A DNA stretch of 11,967 nt from CAYFUT01 sp964346395 (lineage in GTDB: Bacteria; Bacillota; Halanaerobiia; Halobacteroidales; Halobacteroidaceae), in the NCBI GenBank assembly GCA_964346395.1, contig CAYFUT010000072.1, positions 1 to 11,967 on the forward strand, written 5' to 3'. The position numbers and the translations under genes are program-made. Every line of letters starts with the position of its first letter. Positions within the stretch are counted from its first letter, which is position 1. The notes beneath the pieces were generated by a model. It had not been told where the DNA came from. It made no database searches and saw nothing but the letters and a program-made list of their open reading frames with translations. Positions 1 through 6,247 of this stretch are shown here, one piece after another.

Positions 1-24
1 TAAGGTGGGGCAGTTAATACAAAA

Positions 25-1686
25 TTAGCTAATTAACATATCCTCCATATCTTCTTCTACCGTAGTATTCGGCTGAATATTAAACTTATCAACCAGTACG
101 TCCAATACATTTTCCGATACAAAGGCCGGTAACTTAGGTCCTAAGCGAATATCCTTAACCCCTAAGGACAACAGAGCTAATAAAACCAAAACTGCTTTCT
201 GCTCATACCAGGCAATATTATAAGCAATCGGCAGTTCATTGATATCATCAACATCAAAAGCATCAGCCAGCTTCTGAGCAATTGCTACCAGCGAATAAGA
301 ATCATTACACTGCCCAGCATCTAATACTCGCGGAATACCGCCGATGTCGCCCAAATCAAGTTTGTTGTATCTATACTTGGCACAACCAGCTGTTAAAATA
401 ACTGTATCTTCCGGCAGTTGTTTAGCAAATTCAGTATAATAATCACGGTCATTATGGCGTCCATCACAGCCGCCCATGACAAAGAACTGTCGAATATCGC
501 CGTTTTTAACTGCTTCCACTACTTTATCAGCTACTTCTGAAACTGCATTATGAGCAAACCCACCCATAATTATACCAGATTCTAATTCTTCCGGCGCTGC
601 ACACTCTTTCGCGTGCTCAATAACTGGTGAAAAGTCTTTCGATTGATCGTTCACTCGATCTTCAATATGGTCTACTCCGTCAAAACCAACTAATCCGGTA
701 GTATAGACTCTATCCTTATAAGAATCTTTCGGCGGCACGATACAGTTAGTCGTCATTAAAATCGGTCCCTTGAATTTCTCAAACTCTTCTTTCTGTTTCC
801 ACCAGGATCCACCGTAGTTACCGGCAAAATGATCATATTCTTTAAAAGCAGGATAAGACTGAGCAGGTAGCATCTCCCCGTGAGTATACACGTCAACTCC
901 TGTTCCTTCTGTCTGCTCTAACAGCTCTTCTAAATCTCTCAAATCATGCCCGCTAACTAAAATGCCAGGATTATCTCTAGTACCTAACTCTACTTCTGTC
1001 GGTTCCGGATGGCCGTAATTTTCTGTATTAGCTTGATCTAATAAAGCCATGGTGTCGACTCCTAATTCACCGCACTTCATGACTAAACCAACTAAATCAT
1101 CTACAATTAGACTATCATCAGTAGTAGCAGCTAGCCCTTCCATCAGAAAAGAGAAGATTTCTTCTTTTTTTTCACCTAATACATAAGCATGATCCGCATA
1201 AGCTGCAATCCCTTTCAAGCCGTAAGTTAATAACTCACGTAAAGAATTAATATCTTCATTATCAGTAGTTGGAATGCCTACTTCTTCTGCTTTCTGATAA
1301 ATTTCCTCTTCACTATCAGCCGTCCAGGTAGCCATTTCCGGTACTTCCCTTTCTAGTTCAGCCTCACTACCATCATATTCAGCCAACAGCTTATCTTTTA
1401 GGTCAGCCCTAACTTCAAATGCTTCTTCAATTAGTTCTACAAAATCCTTTTCAGAAAAATTAACATTAGTAATCGTAGCAAATAAACTTTCCATCACAAA
1501 CTCACTAGCTGCTTCATCTTGAATGCCTAATTCTTCCGCTTGCACTCCATAAACGGAAATCCCCTTTGATAAATAAATCAACAAATCCTGTAAATTAGCT
1601 ACTGTATCCGTCTTTCCACAGACACCTTGGACTGTACAGCCTTCTCCCTTTGCTGTTTCTTCACACTGAAAACAAAACATTGACAT
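25..1686 (-). CDS. hcp: Hydroxylamine reductase / hybrid cluster protein, class I
   Basis: Cytoplasmic iron-sulfur protein. Family members reduce hydroxylamine to ammonia in vitro and act as NO reductases in nitrosative stress. At 553 residues the length is normal for class I. The N-terminal cubane motif is C5-x2-C8-x8-C17-x5-C23, the spacing of strict anaerobes such as Desulfovibrio. All hybrid-cluster ligands are visible: H247, E271, C315, C407 (the persulfide cysteine position), C435, C460, E495 and K497, each within three residues of the D. vulgaris numbering. The protein is intact and very acidic. The ATG at 1686 is preferred because an AGAGGTG ribosome site lies 7 nt upstream; a second ATG is two codons later. 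It appears monocistronic on its 5' side, and its downstream context is outside the window. Regulation is probably by a CRP/FNR-family activator (see 1773-1788). Identity is very secure; the physiological substrate is not read from sequence. Confidence 0.97.
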   Translation of the reverse strand: MSMFCFQCEETAKGEGCTVQGVCGKTDTVANLQDLLIYLSKGISVYGVQAEELGIQDEAASEFVMESLFATITNVNFSEKDFVELIEEAFEVRADLKDKLLAEYDGSEAELEREVPEMATWTADSEEEIYQKAEEVGIPTTDNEDINSLRELLTYGLKGIAAYADHAYVLGEKKEEIFSFLMEGLAATTDDSLIVDDLVGLVMKCGELGVDTMALLDQANTENYGHPEPTEVELGTRDNPGILVSGHDLRDLEELLEQTEGTGVDVYTHGEMLPAQSYPAFKEYDHFAGNYGGSWWKQKEEFEKFKGPILMTTNCIVPPKDSYKDRVYTTGLVGFDGVDHIEDRVNDQSKDFSPVIEHAKECAAPEELESGIIMGGFAHNAVSEVADKVVEAVKNGDIRQFFVMGGCDGRHNDRDYYTEFAKQLPEDTVILTAGCAKYRYNKLDLGDIGGIPRVLDAGQCNDSYSLVAIAQKLADAFDVDDINELPIAYNIAWYEQKAVLVLLALLSLGVKDIRLGPKLPAFVSENVLDVLVDKFNIQPNTTVEEDMEDMLIS

Positions 1687-1745
1687 TGATAATCACCTCT
1701 TAATTTTAATTTTCCCTCCTGATGAAATATTCCTCGGTAGTTATA

Positions 1746-1751
1746 AGTATA
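1746..1751 (-). promoter_or_regulatory. Predicted hcp promoter, -10 element
   Basis: On the minus strand TATACT matches the sigma-A -10 consensus at five of six positions. It predicts transcription start near 1739 and a leader of about 50 nt. The hexamer 17 bp upstream (TATTAA) is a poor -35, as expected of an activator-dependent promoter. A second TATAAC-like sequence overlaps a few bases downstream, so the exact start is uncertain. Confidence 0.5.
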
Positions 1752-1772
1752 ACTGATTGACTAGTAATTTAA

Positions 1773-1788
1773 TATGATATAACTCACA
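1773..1788 (-). promoter_or_regulatory. CRP/FNR-family operator upstream of hcp (HcpR-type candidate)
   Basis: The minus strand reads TGTGA-GTTATA-TCATA, matching the CRP/FNR-type dyad TGTGA-N6-TCACA at nine of ten positions. The dyad centre lies 41.5 bp upstream of the start predicted from the TATACT -10 box, the class II activator position. HcpR, a CRP/FNR-family regulator of hcp in Desulfovibrio and other anaerobes, uses a motif of this kind (established knowledge). Assignment to HcpR rather than another family member is inference, as the regulator gene is not in the window. Confidence 0.6.
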
Positions 1789-1795
1789 CAGCGGA

Positions 1796-1895
1796 NNNNN
1801 NNNNNNNNNNNNNNNNNNNNNNNNNNNNNNNNNNNNNNNNNNNNNNNNNNNNNNNNNNNNNNNNNNNNNNNNNNNNNNNNNNNNNNNNNNNNNNN
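1796..1895. other. Assembly gap (100 N)
   Basis: Exactly 100 undetermined bases, the conventional placeholder for a scaffold gap of unknown length. The sequence between the hcp operator and the cysK terminator is therefore incomplete and could hide further genes or the full hcp regulatory region. Confidence 0.98.
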
Positions 1896-1914
1896 ATTAT
1901 TTAGGTGTTTTATC

Positions 1915-1959
1915 AAAAAATAAGAAGATCAACTACTCAAAAAGTAGTTGATCTTCTTA
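1915..1959 (-). terminator. Rho-independent terminator of cysK
   Basis: A perfect 17-bp inverted repeat (arms 1921-1937 and 1943-1959, loop CAAAA) begins 11 nt after the cysK stop codon. In the minus-strand transcript it is followed directly by a run of six U (1920-1915). On the plus strand the following bases are not U-rich, so it serves cysK. Confidence 0.9.
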
Positions 1960-1970
1960 ATTAATTCAAG

Positions 1971-2900
1971 TTATTCAGCTCTTCCACTAAATAAATCAGT
2001 ACTTAAATACCGTTCGCCTGTATCAGGCAGTAGGGTCACTACTCTGCTGCCAGCTCCCAATCTCTTTGCTACTTTAATCGCCGCTGCTACTGCTGCTCCA
2101 GAAGAAACTCCCACAAACAATCCTTCTTCAGCAGCCAACTGCCGGGCCAACTCTTTAGCTTCCTCATTTCCAATAGCAATTACTTCCTCCAGTAAATCCG
2201 TTTCCAATACCTCCGGCACAAAGCCAGCTCCAATCCCTTGAATTTGATGCGGGCCGGGTTCTCCACCAGTTAACACTGGAGAATCAGCCGGTTCTACTGC
2301 TATAACTTCTATTTCTTCAGCGGCTGACTTTAACGCTTCTCCCAGCCCAGTAATTGTTCCGCCCGTTCCTACTCCCGCTACAAAAGCATCAAGCTCTCCA
2401 TCCGTAGCCGCCAAAATTTCTTGAGCTGTAGTTTCTCGATGAGCAGCCGGATTAGCTGGATTCTTAAACTGCTGGGGCATAAAGTAATCTTCATTTTCAG
2501 CAGCTAATTCTTCTGCCCGCTCAATAGCTCCCGGCATCCCATCATCAGCCGGGGTAAGTTCCAGTTTAGCACCTAAAGCAGCCAGTAATTTTCTCCGCTC
2601 TTGACTCATACTCTCCGGCATTGTCAAGACCACTTCATAACCTTTAGCTGCTCCCACTAAAGAGAGACCAATGCCCGTATTGCCGCTAGTTGGTTCTACA
2701 ATTGTACCCTTCGGTTCTAATTTACCTTCCTCTTCAGCCGTTTCAATCATATTTAAAGCAATCCTATCCTTCACACTACTACCGGGATTAAAAGTTTCAA
2801 CTTTTGCTATTACCTCTGCTGCTCCTTCCGGAACAAGTTTATTTAACTTAACTAATGGTGTCTTACCAATTAACTCAGTTACATCTTCTACAATATTCAT
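1971..2900 (-). CDS. cysK: Cysteine synthase (O-acetylserine sulfhydrylase)
   Basis: Cytoplasmic PLP enzyme of fold type II that joins O-acetylserine and sulfide to give cysteine and acetate. From the ATG at 2900 it is 309 residues, normal for CysK. Visible motifs: PLP lysine K44 in SSVKDR, the substrate-carboxylate loop TSGNTG (71-76), the phosphate-binding glycine loop GVGTGGT (177-183), SSGA (266-269) and PDTGERYLST (292-301). A TTG two codons upstream (2906) would extend the frame, but it sits only 3 nt from AAGGAGG, whereas the ATG at 2900 has 9 nt spacing, so 2900 is chosen. It forms a single-gene unit with its own near-consensus promoter and terminator, separate from the ridA operon upstream. 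The aminoacrylate intermediate of its reaction is chemically the same as the tryptophanase intermediate. CysM or a cystathionine-beta-synthase-like role is less likely. Confidence 0.94.
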   Translation of the reverse strand: MNIVEDVTELIGKTPLVKLNKLVPEGAAEVIAKVETFNPGSSVKDRIALNMIETAEEEGKLEPKGTIVEPTSGNTGIGLSLVGAAKGYEVVLTMPESMSQERRKLLAALGAKLELTPADDGMPGAIERAEELAAENEDYFMPQQFKNPANPAAHRETTAQEILAATDGELDAFVAGVGTGGTITGLGEALKSAAEEIEVIAVEPADSPVLTGGEPGPHQIQGIGAGFVPEVLETDLLEEVIAIGNEEAKELARQLAAEEGLFVGVSSGAAVAAAIKVAKRLGAGSRVVTLLPDTGERYLSTDLFSGRAE

Positions 2901-2920
2901 TAGCAACGCCCTCCTTTTTA

Positions 2921-2939
2921 ATACCTAGTAAACCTGTAT
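2921..2939 (-). promoter_or_regulatory. Imperfect dyad in cysK leader, possible operator
   Basis: The sequence ATACCTAGTAAACCTGTAT has matching outer ends (ATAC/GTAT) and lies about +11 to +29 from the predicted cysK start, a repressor-like position. Rrf2-family regulators (CymR/IscR class) often bind dyads with ATAC...GTAT ends, but the symmetry here is partial, so this is a weak call. Confidence 0.22.
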
Positions 2940-2955
2940 GTTTTATTGTGTTTCT

Positions 2956-2984
2956 ATTTTATCACAGCTTCTTAACCCTGTCAA
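2956..2984 (-). promoter_or_regulatory. Sigma-A promoter of cysK
   Basis: On the minus strand TTGACA (2984-2979), a 17-bp spacer and TAAAAT (2961-2956), preceded by TG as an extended -10. The predicted start is near 2949, giving a leader of about 49 nt, too short for a riboswitch or T-box. Confidence 0.85.
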
Positions 2985-3000
2985 CTAAGTTTGACTGTTA

Positions 3001-3035
3001 AATTAAAAAAGGCTCACCAGTTAATCGGTGAGCCT
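3001..3035 (-). terminator. Terminator of the tna-ridA operon
   Basis: Perfect 9-bp stem AGGCTCACC/GGTGAGCCT (3010-3018 and 3027-3035) with an 8-nt loop, 15 nt after the ridA stop. In the minus-strand transcript it is followed by a U-rich tract (3010-3001). It ends the regulator-tryptophanase-transporter-ridA unit just before the cysK promoter. Confidence 0.9.
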
Positions 3036-3050
3036 AATACCTCTACTATT

Positions 3051-3434
3051 TTATTCTTTTACAGCTATAGCTTCAATTTCAACTTTCACTCCTTTAGGTA
3101 ATTCAGCTACTTCTACACAACTGCGGGCCGGATATGGTGGGTTAAAAAATTCACTGTAAACTTCATTTACTTCCGAAAATTCATCCATATTACTAATAAA
3201 CAGCGTACATTTAATTACCTGCTCTAAATCAGCTCCCGCTTCTTGAAGAACTTCTTTTACGTTTAATAAACAGCGTCGGGTCTGCTCCCCAATTTTTTCA
3301 CTTACTAACTCCCCCTGTTCATCAAAGGGAATCTGTCCGCTGGTAAACACCAAATTAGAAGCTTCAATTCCCTGCGAATAAGCCCCTACGGCCGCTGGTG
3401 CTTTATCGGTTGCAACTTCCTTTTTTTGAATCAT
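3051..3434 (-). CDS. ridA: RidA family 2-iminobutanoate/2-iminopropanoate deaminase
   Basis: Small cytoplasmic trimeric enzyme of the YjgF/YER057c/UK114 family. RidA hydrolyses the enamine/imine products released by PLP enzymes, protecting other PLP enzymes from 2-aminoacrylate. At 127 residues the length is typical. The archetypal RidA features are present: Y19, the SGQIP segment (32-36), C106, and the substrate-carboxylate arginine R104 in YPARS with E119 in VEIEAIA, which place it in the deaminating RidA subgroup. It is the last gene of the operon, 24 nt downstream of the transporter. Tryptophanase two genes upstream generates aminoacrylate, so a role in clearing it is a natural inference. 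The ribosome site is an unusual run of eight G (see 3439-3446). Confidence 0.93.
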   Translation of the reverse strand: MIQKKEVATDKAPAAVGAYSQGIEASNLVFTSGQIPFDEQGELVSEKIGEQTRRCLLNVKEVLQEAGADLEQVIKCTLFISNMDEFSEVNEVYSEFFNPPYPARSCVEVAELPKGVKVEIEAIAVKE

Positions 3435-3438
3435 TGTT

Positions 3439-3446
3439 CCCCCCCC
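3439..3446 (-). promoter_or_regulatory. Poly-G Shine-Dalgarno of ridA
   Basis: The only ribosome-site-like sequence before ridA is AAAAA followed by eight consecutive G, ending 4 nt before the ATG. No AGGAGG core is present. A homopolymer of this length could be slippage-prone and alter the spacing, but no variation can be seen in one sequence. Confidence 0.6.
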
Positions 3447-3458
3447 TTTTTATTATTT

Positions 3459-4775
3459 TTACCCAATTCCTCCATAAATAATATTTAAAATTAAAACTAC
3501 AATAGCTATTGCACTAAATACATACTTAGCAAACGGCTCCCACCACTTGCCAATCGGATGATCGGAACCTTTATTAATTTCTTGGCGAGCTTCGGAAACA
3601 CCGAACACCCAGAAGAAGGTTATAGCCGCTAAGACTGCTCCAAAAGGAATTAAATAAATAGTAACTGTATCTACAAAGGTTCCAAATCTACTCATACTCA
3701 AATCTAAAGGAATACCAGCCAAAAAACCTAAACCACCAATTATAAACACACTCTTCTTTCTATCAATATCAAATCTATCAATTAACGCTTCTACCGGTAC
3801 TTCCATTAAATTAATCGCGGAAGAAAGAGCAGCAAAGACTATACTCAGGAAGAATAACACCCCGAAAATATAACCGCCCGGCATCATCTTAAAAATATTA
3901 GGAACAGTAATAAATAACAACGGCGGTCCGGCCTGCGGATCTAGGTTAAAAGCAAATGCCGCCGGAATAATTACAAAAGCAGCCAACAGTGAAGATAGCG
4001 TATTGAAAATAACCGTATTAAAAGCAGAAGCTGGAATATCTGCATTATCATCTAAATAACTACCATAGACCAACATAGCTGCTCCGCCAAGAGAAACAGT
4101 AAAAAACGCCTGACCTAGAGCCATTACCCAGGTAGTAGGTTTTAACAACAATGACCAATCCGGGACAAACATAAACTTTAATCCTTCTCCAGCTCCCGAT
4201 AAAGTCAAGGATCTGATCATTAATATAATAAGTAAAACAAATAAAGTCGGCATCATATATTTATTTACTTTTTCAATTCCCTTTTTAATTCCCAACCTTA
4301 CAATTGCTAACGTAACTATTACTGCTAATAAATGCCACCAAATAGTCTGTCCCGTTCCTGTAAAGCCGCCGAACAAAGCCGGAAATTTTTCAATTTGATT
4401 AAAAGCTCCTGTTATCGATAAAGAGAAATATTTAAATATCCAGCCCATTACTACCGTATAAAAAATGAACACTCCAGTAACTCCCAGAACAGGAATTGTT
4501 CCTAACAGAGATCCATATGATAAATCTCGGTCAGCAAAAACCTGTTCAAAAGAACTAATTGCTCCTTTCTTTTGACTGCGGCCAAAGGCAAACTCTTCCA
4601 TTAATCCGCTAGTTCCCAAGACAATAACAAAGAACAAATAAATAAGTAGAAAAGCCGCCCCACCAAATTTACCTAACCGCCAGGGGAACATCCATATATT
4701 TCCTAACCCCAAGGCTGCTCCTACACAAGCCAGAACAAATCCCATTCGACTGGACCAGGTTTCTCTTTCGGGCAT
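3459..4775 (-). CDS. Sodium-coupled amino acid transporter, NSS/SLC6 family (TnaT/MhsT-like)
   Basis: Inner-membrane symporter of the LeuT fold. At 438 residues it fits the 11-helix bacterial form (TnaT, MhsT) rather than 12-helix LeuT. Segments are roughly 11-31, 38-60, 92-118, 147-163, 172-192, 211-237, 251-276, 300-325, 341-357, 366-391 and 416-435. Family signatures include the unwound TM1 motif GLGNIW (23-28), KFGGAAFLLIY (36-46), GQAFFTVSLG (221-230) in TM6 and the Na2-site pair S318/S319 in TM8. The start at 4775 follows GGGAGG with 8 nt spacing. The gene lies 57 nt downstream of tryptophanase, as tnaT does in Symbiobacterium, so tryptophan is the likeliest substrate, but specificity cannot be read reliably. 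Oddities: the LeuT gate arginine (R30) is M29, its partner D404 seems absent, and TM7 lacks the acidic residue usual in bacterial members. Confidence 0.92.
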   Translation of the reverse strand: MPERETWSSRMGFVLACVGAALGLGNIWMFPWRLGKFGGAAFLLIYLFFVIVLGTSGLMEEFAFGRSQKKGAISSFEQVFADRDLSYGSLLGTIPVLGVTGVFIFYTVVMGWIFKYFSLSITGAFNQIEKFPALFGGFTGTGQTIWWHLLAVIVTLAIVRLGIKKGIEKVNKYMMPTLFVLLIILMIRSLTLSGAGEGLKFMFVPDWSLLLKPTTWVMALGQAFFTVSLGGAAMLVYGSYLDDNADIPASAFNTVIFNTLSSLLAAFVIIPAAFAFNLDPQAGPPLLFITVPNIFKMMPGGYIFGVLFFLSIVFAALSSAINLMEVPVEALIDRFDIDRKKSVFIIGGLGFLAGIPLDLSMSRFGTFVDTVTIYLIPFGAVLAAITFFWVFGVSEARQEINKGSDHPIGKWWEPFAKYVFSAIAIVVLILNIIYGGIG

Positions 4776-4805
4776 AAATTTAACCTCCCAGGATATAAAT
4801 TTTAG

Positions 4806-4826
4806 AAGGGAGGGGCTGCCTCCCTT
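4806..4826 (-). terminator. Intercistronic hairpin between tryptophanase and transporter
   Basis: An 8-bp perfect GC-rich stem AAGGGAGG/CCTCCCTT (4806-4813 and 4819-4826) with a 5-nt loop, just after the tryptophanase stop. The following minus-strand transcript bases are CUAAAAUUU, not a continuous U run, so termination is likely weak. It could be a partial terminator or an mRNA-stabilising element that sets the tryptophanase/transporter ratio. Confidence 0.5.
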
Positions 4827-4832
4827 TGTTTA

Positions 4833-6218
4833 TTACTCTTCAATCGGCTGTAAACGAGCTGTAAAGTGTCTTAATACTTCCGGCTCATAAGTAAATTCTA
4901 ACCCAGTCAATTGATCGGCCTTTTCTTTTACTGTAATCATATTATCTGCTACGTAATCCATATGGTTATTCGTGTATACCCGCCGAGGAATTGTTAAGCG
5001 CAGTAATTCAAGCGGAGCCTCTAGATTTTCTCCTGTATCCGGATCTCTTCCTAATAATAAAGAACCGATTTCTACTCCTCGAACCCCTGACTCTAAATAA
5101 AGTTGATTACCTAATGCTTGGGCTGGAAACTGATCATAAGGGATATGGGGAGCTATTTTTCCGGCATCTACAAATACAGCATGTCCGCCTACTGGATACT
5201 GAATCGGCACTCCCGCTTTTCTTAACCGCTCTCCTAAATACTTCACCTGCCCAATTCTATAGTGCAAGTAGTCATACCTAATTCCTTCTTTTAAACCGCG
5301 AGCAACTGCTTCCATATCTCTACCTGATAGCCCTCCGTAAGTAGGAAATCCTTCTAAGGGCACTACTCGCGATCTAACTTGATTATATAATTCCTCATTT
5401 TCTTTAATTCCAATGATCCCACCCATATTTACAATTGCATCTTTCTTGGCACTCATAGTAAAGGCTTCCGCATAGCTAAACATTTCCTTAACAATCTCTT
5501 TAATCGATTTATCTTGATATCCTTCTTCTCGATTCTTTATAAAGTAAGCATTTTCAGCAAATCGAGCCGCATCAAGTAACACCTTTATATTATATTTATC
5601 AGCTAATTCTTTAACTTCTTTAATATTCTGCATAGAAACCGGCTGGCCGCCAGCACTATTACAGGTAACAGTTATAATAATAAAGGCTATCTTGTCCGGT
5701 CCTTTTTCTTGAATAAATTCTTCTGCTTTTTCTACATCCAAATTCCCTTTGAAGGGATGATATTCTTCCGTCTGCAGCGCTTGTTCTGTATAAACATCTA
5801 CTGCCCGCGCTCCTGCTAGTTCAACATGGGCTTTAGTAGTATCAAAATGCATATTACTAATTACATACTGGTCTTCATCGGCCAAGAGAGGAAACAAAAC
5901 CTGTTCTGCTCCTCTTCCTTGATGAGTAGGTACAGTATAATTATAATCAAAAATTTCCTCTACCGTCTCCGCTAAATTATGATAGTTTTTGCTGCCTGCA
6001 TAAGCCTCATCGCCCTGCATTAAACCAGCCCACTGATTATCACTCATTGCTCCCGTTCCGCTATCGGTTAATAAATCAATATAAACTTCCTCCGAATTCA
6101 GAGCAAATAAGTTGTACCCGGCTCTTTCTAGTGCTTCTTTTCGCTCCGAGCGAGAAATTAAATCAATTGGTTCTACCATTTTAATCTTAAACGGTTCTGG
6201 TTGCGGTTGATTATCCAT
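4833..6218 (-). CDS. tnaA: Tryptophanase (tryptophan indole-lyase)
   Basis: Cytoplasmic PLP lyase that splits tryptophan to indole, pyruvate and ammonia and also accepts serine and cysteine. Length is 461 residues against about 470 in E. coli. The PLP lysine is K259 in SAKKD, THQGRGAEQ (98-106) and DAARFAENAYF (216-226) bind the cofactor, and R407 in LLRLTIPRR is the substrate-carboxylate arginine. The sister enzyme tyrosine phenol-lyase differs at three positions (Thr124, Arg381 and Phe448 in Citrobacter). Here they are D126, I384 and H451, all as in tryptophanase. The start at 6218 follows a G6-containing ribosome site with 7 nt spacing. It is second in the operon, 29 nt after the regulator. 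No TnaC-type leader peptide precedes it; control seems to rest on the regulator. Many central segments also resemble tyrosine phenol-lyase, so some side activity is possible. Confidence 0.94.
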   Translation of the reverse strand: MDNQPQPEPFKIKMVEPIDLISRSERKEALERAGYNLFALNSEEVYIDLLTDSGTGAMSDNQWAGLMQGDEAYAGSKNYHNLAETVEEIFDYNYTVPTHQGRGAEQVLFPLLADEDQYVISNMHFDTTKAHVELAGARAVDVYTEQALQTEEYHPFKGNLDVEKAEEFIQEKGPDKIAFIIITVTCNSAGGQPVSMQNIKEVKELADKYNIKVLLDAARFAENAYFIKNREEGYQDKSIKEIVKEMFSYAEAFTMSAKKDAIVNMGGIIGIKENEELYNQVRSRVVPLEGFPTYGGLSGRDMEAVARGLKEGIRYDYLHYRIGQVKYLGERLRKAGVPIQYPVGGHAVFVDAGKIAPHIPYDQFPAQALGNQLYLESGVRGVEIGSLLLGRDPDTGENLEAPLELLRLTIPRRVYTNNHMDYVADNMITVKEKADQLTGLEFTYEPEVLRHFTARLQPIEE

Positions 6219-6225
6219 CAGTTAG

Positions 6226-6231
6226 CCCCCC
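6226..6231 (-). promoter_or_regulatory. G-rich Shine-Dalgarno of tnaA
   Basis: CAGGGGGGC lies 7 nt before the tryptophanase ATG. Like ridA in the same operon it uses a G run instead of AGGAGG, unlike the cysK, chemoreceptor and helicase genes in this window. Confidence 0.6.
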
Positions 6232-6247
6232 TGCTTAAATAATTAAT

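Noticed and set aside
23..34. 12-bp palindrome AATTAGCTAATT at the end of hcp
   Set aside because: Weak AU-only stem overlapping the stop codon with no U run after it; not a convincing terminator, and the true one may lie outside the window.
1714..1720. Second Shine-Dalgarno-like AGGAGGG upstream of hcp
   Set aside because: It is 27 nt from the ATG and only a five-codon frame from ATT follows it; the closer AGAGGTG explains the start.
1948..2241. 97-residue plus-strand ORF over cysK
   Set aside because: It is antisense to strongly conserved cysK codons, has no ribosome site and starts inside the cysK terminator.
2671..2928. 85-residue plus-strand ORF over the 5' end of cysK
   Set aside because: Shadow frame opposite a secure gene, crossing its ribosome site, with no recognisable product.
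4991..5281. 96-residue plus-strand ORF over tnaA
   Set aside because: Antisense to conserved tryptophanase sequence, with no ribosome site or promoter.
4833..6218. Tyrosine phenol-lyase as the identity of the 461-residue lyase
   Set aside because: D126, I384 and H451 are the tryptophanase states at the three discriminating positions, and the C-terminal region matches tryptophanase better.
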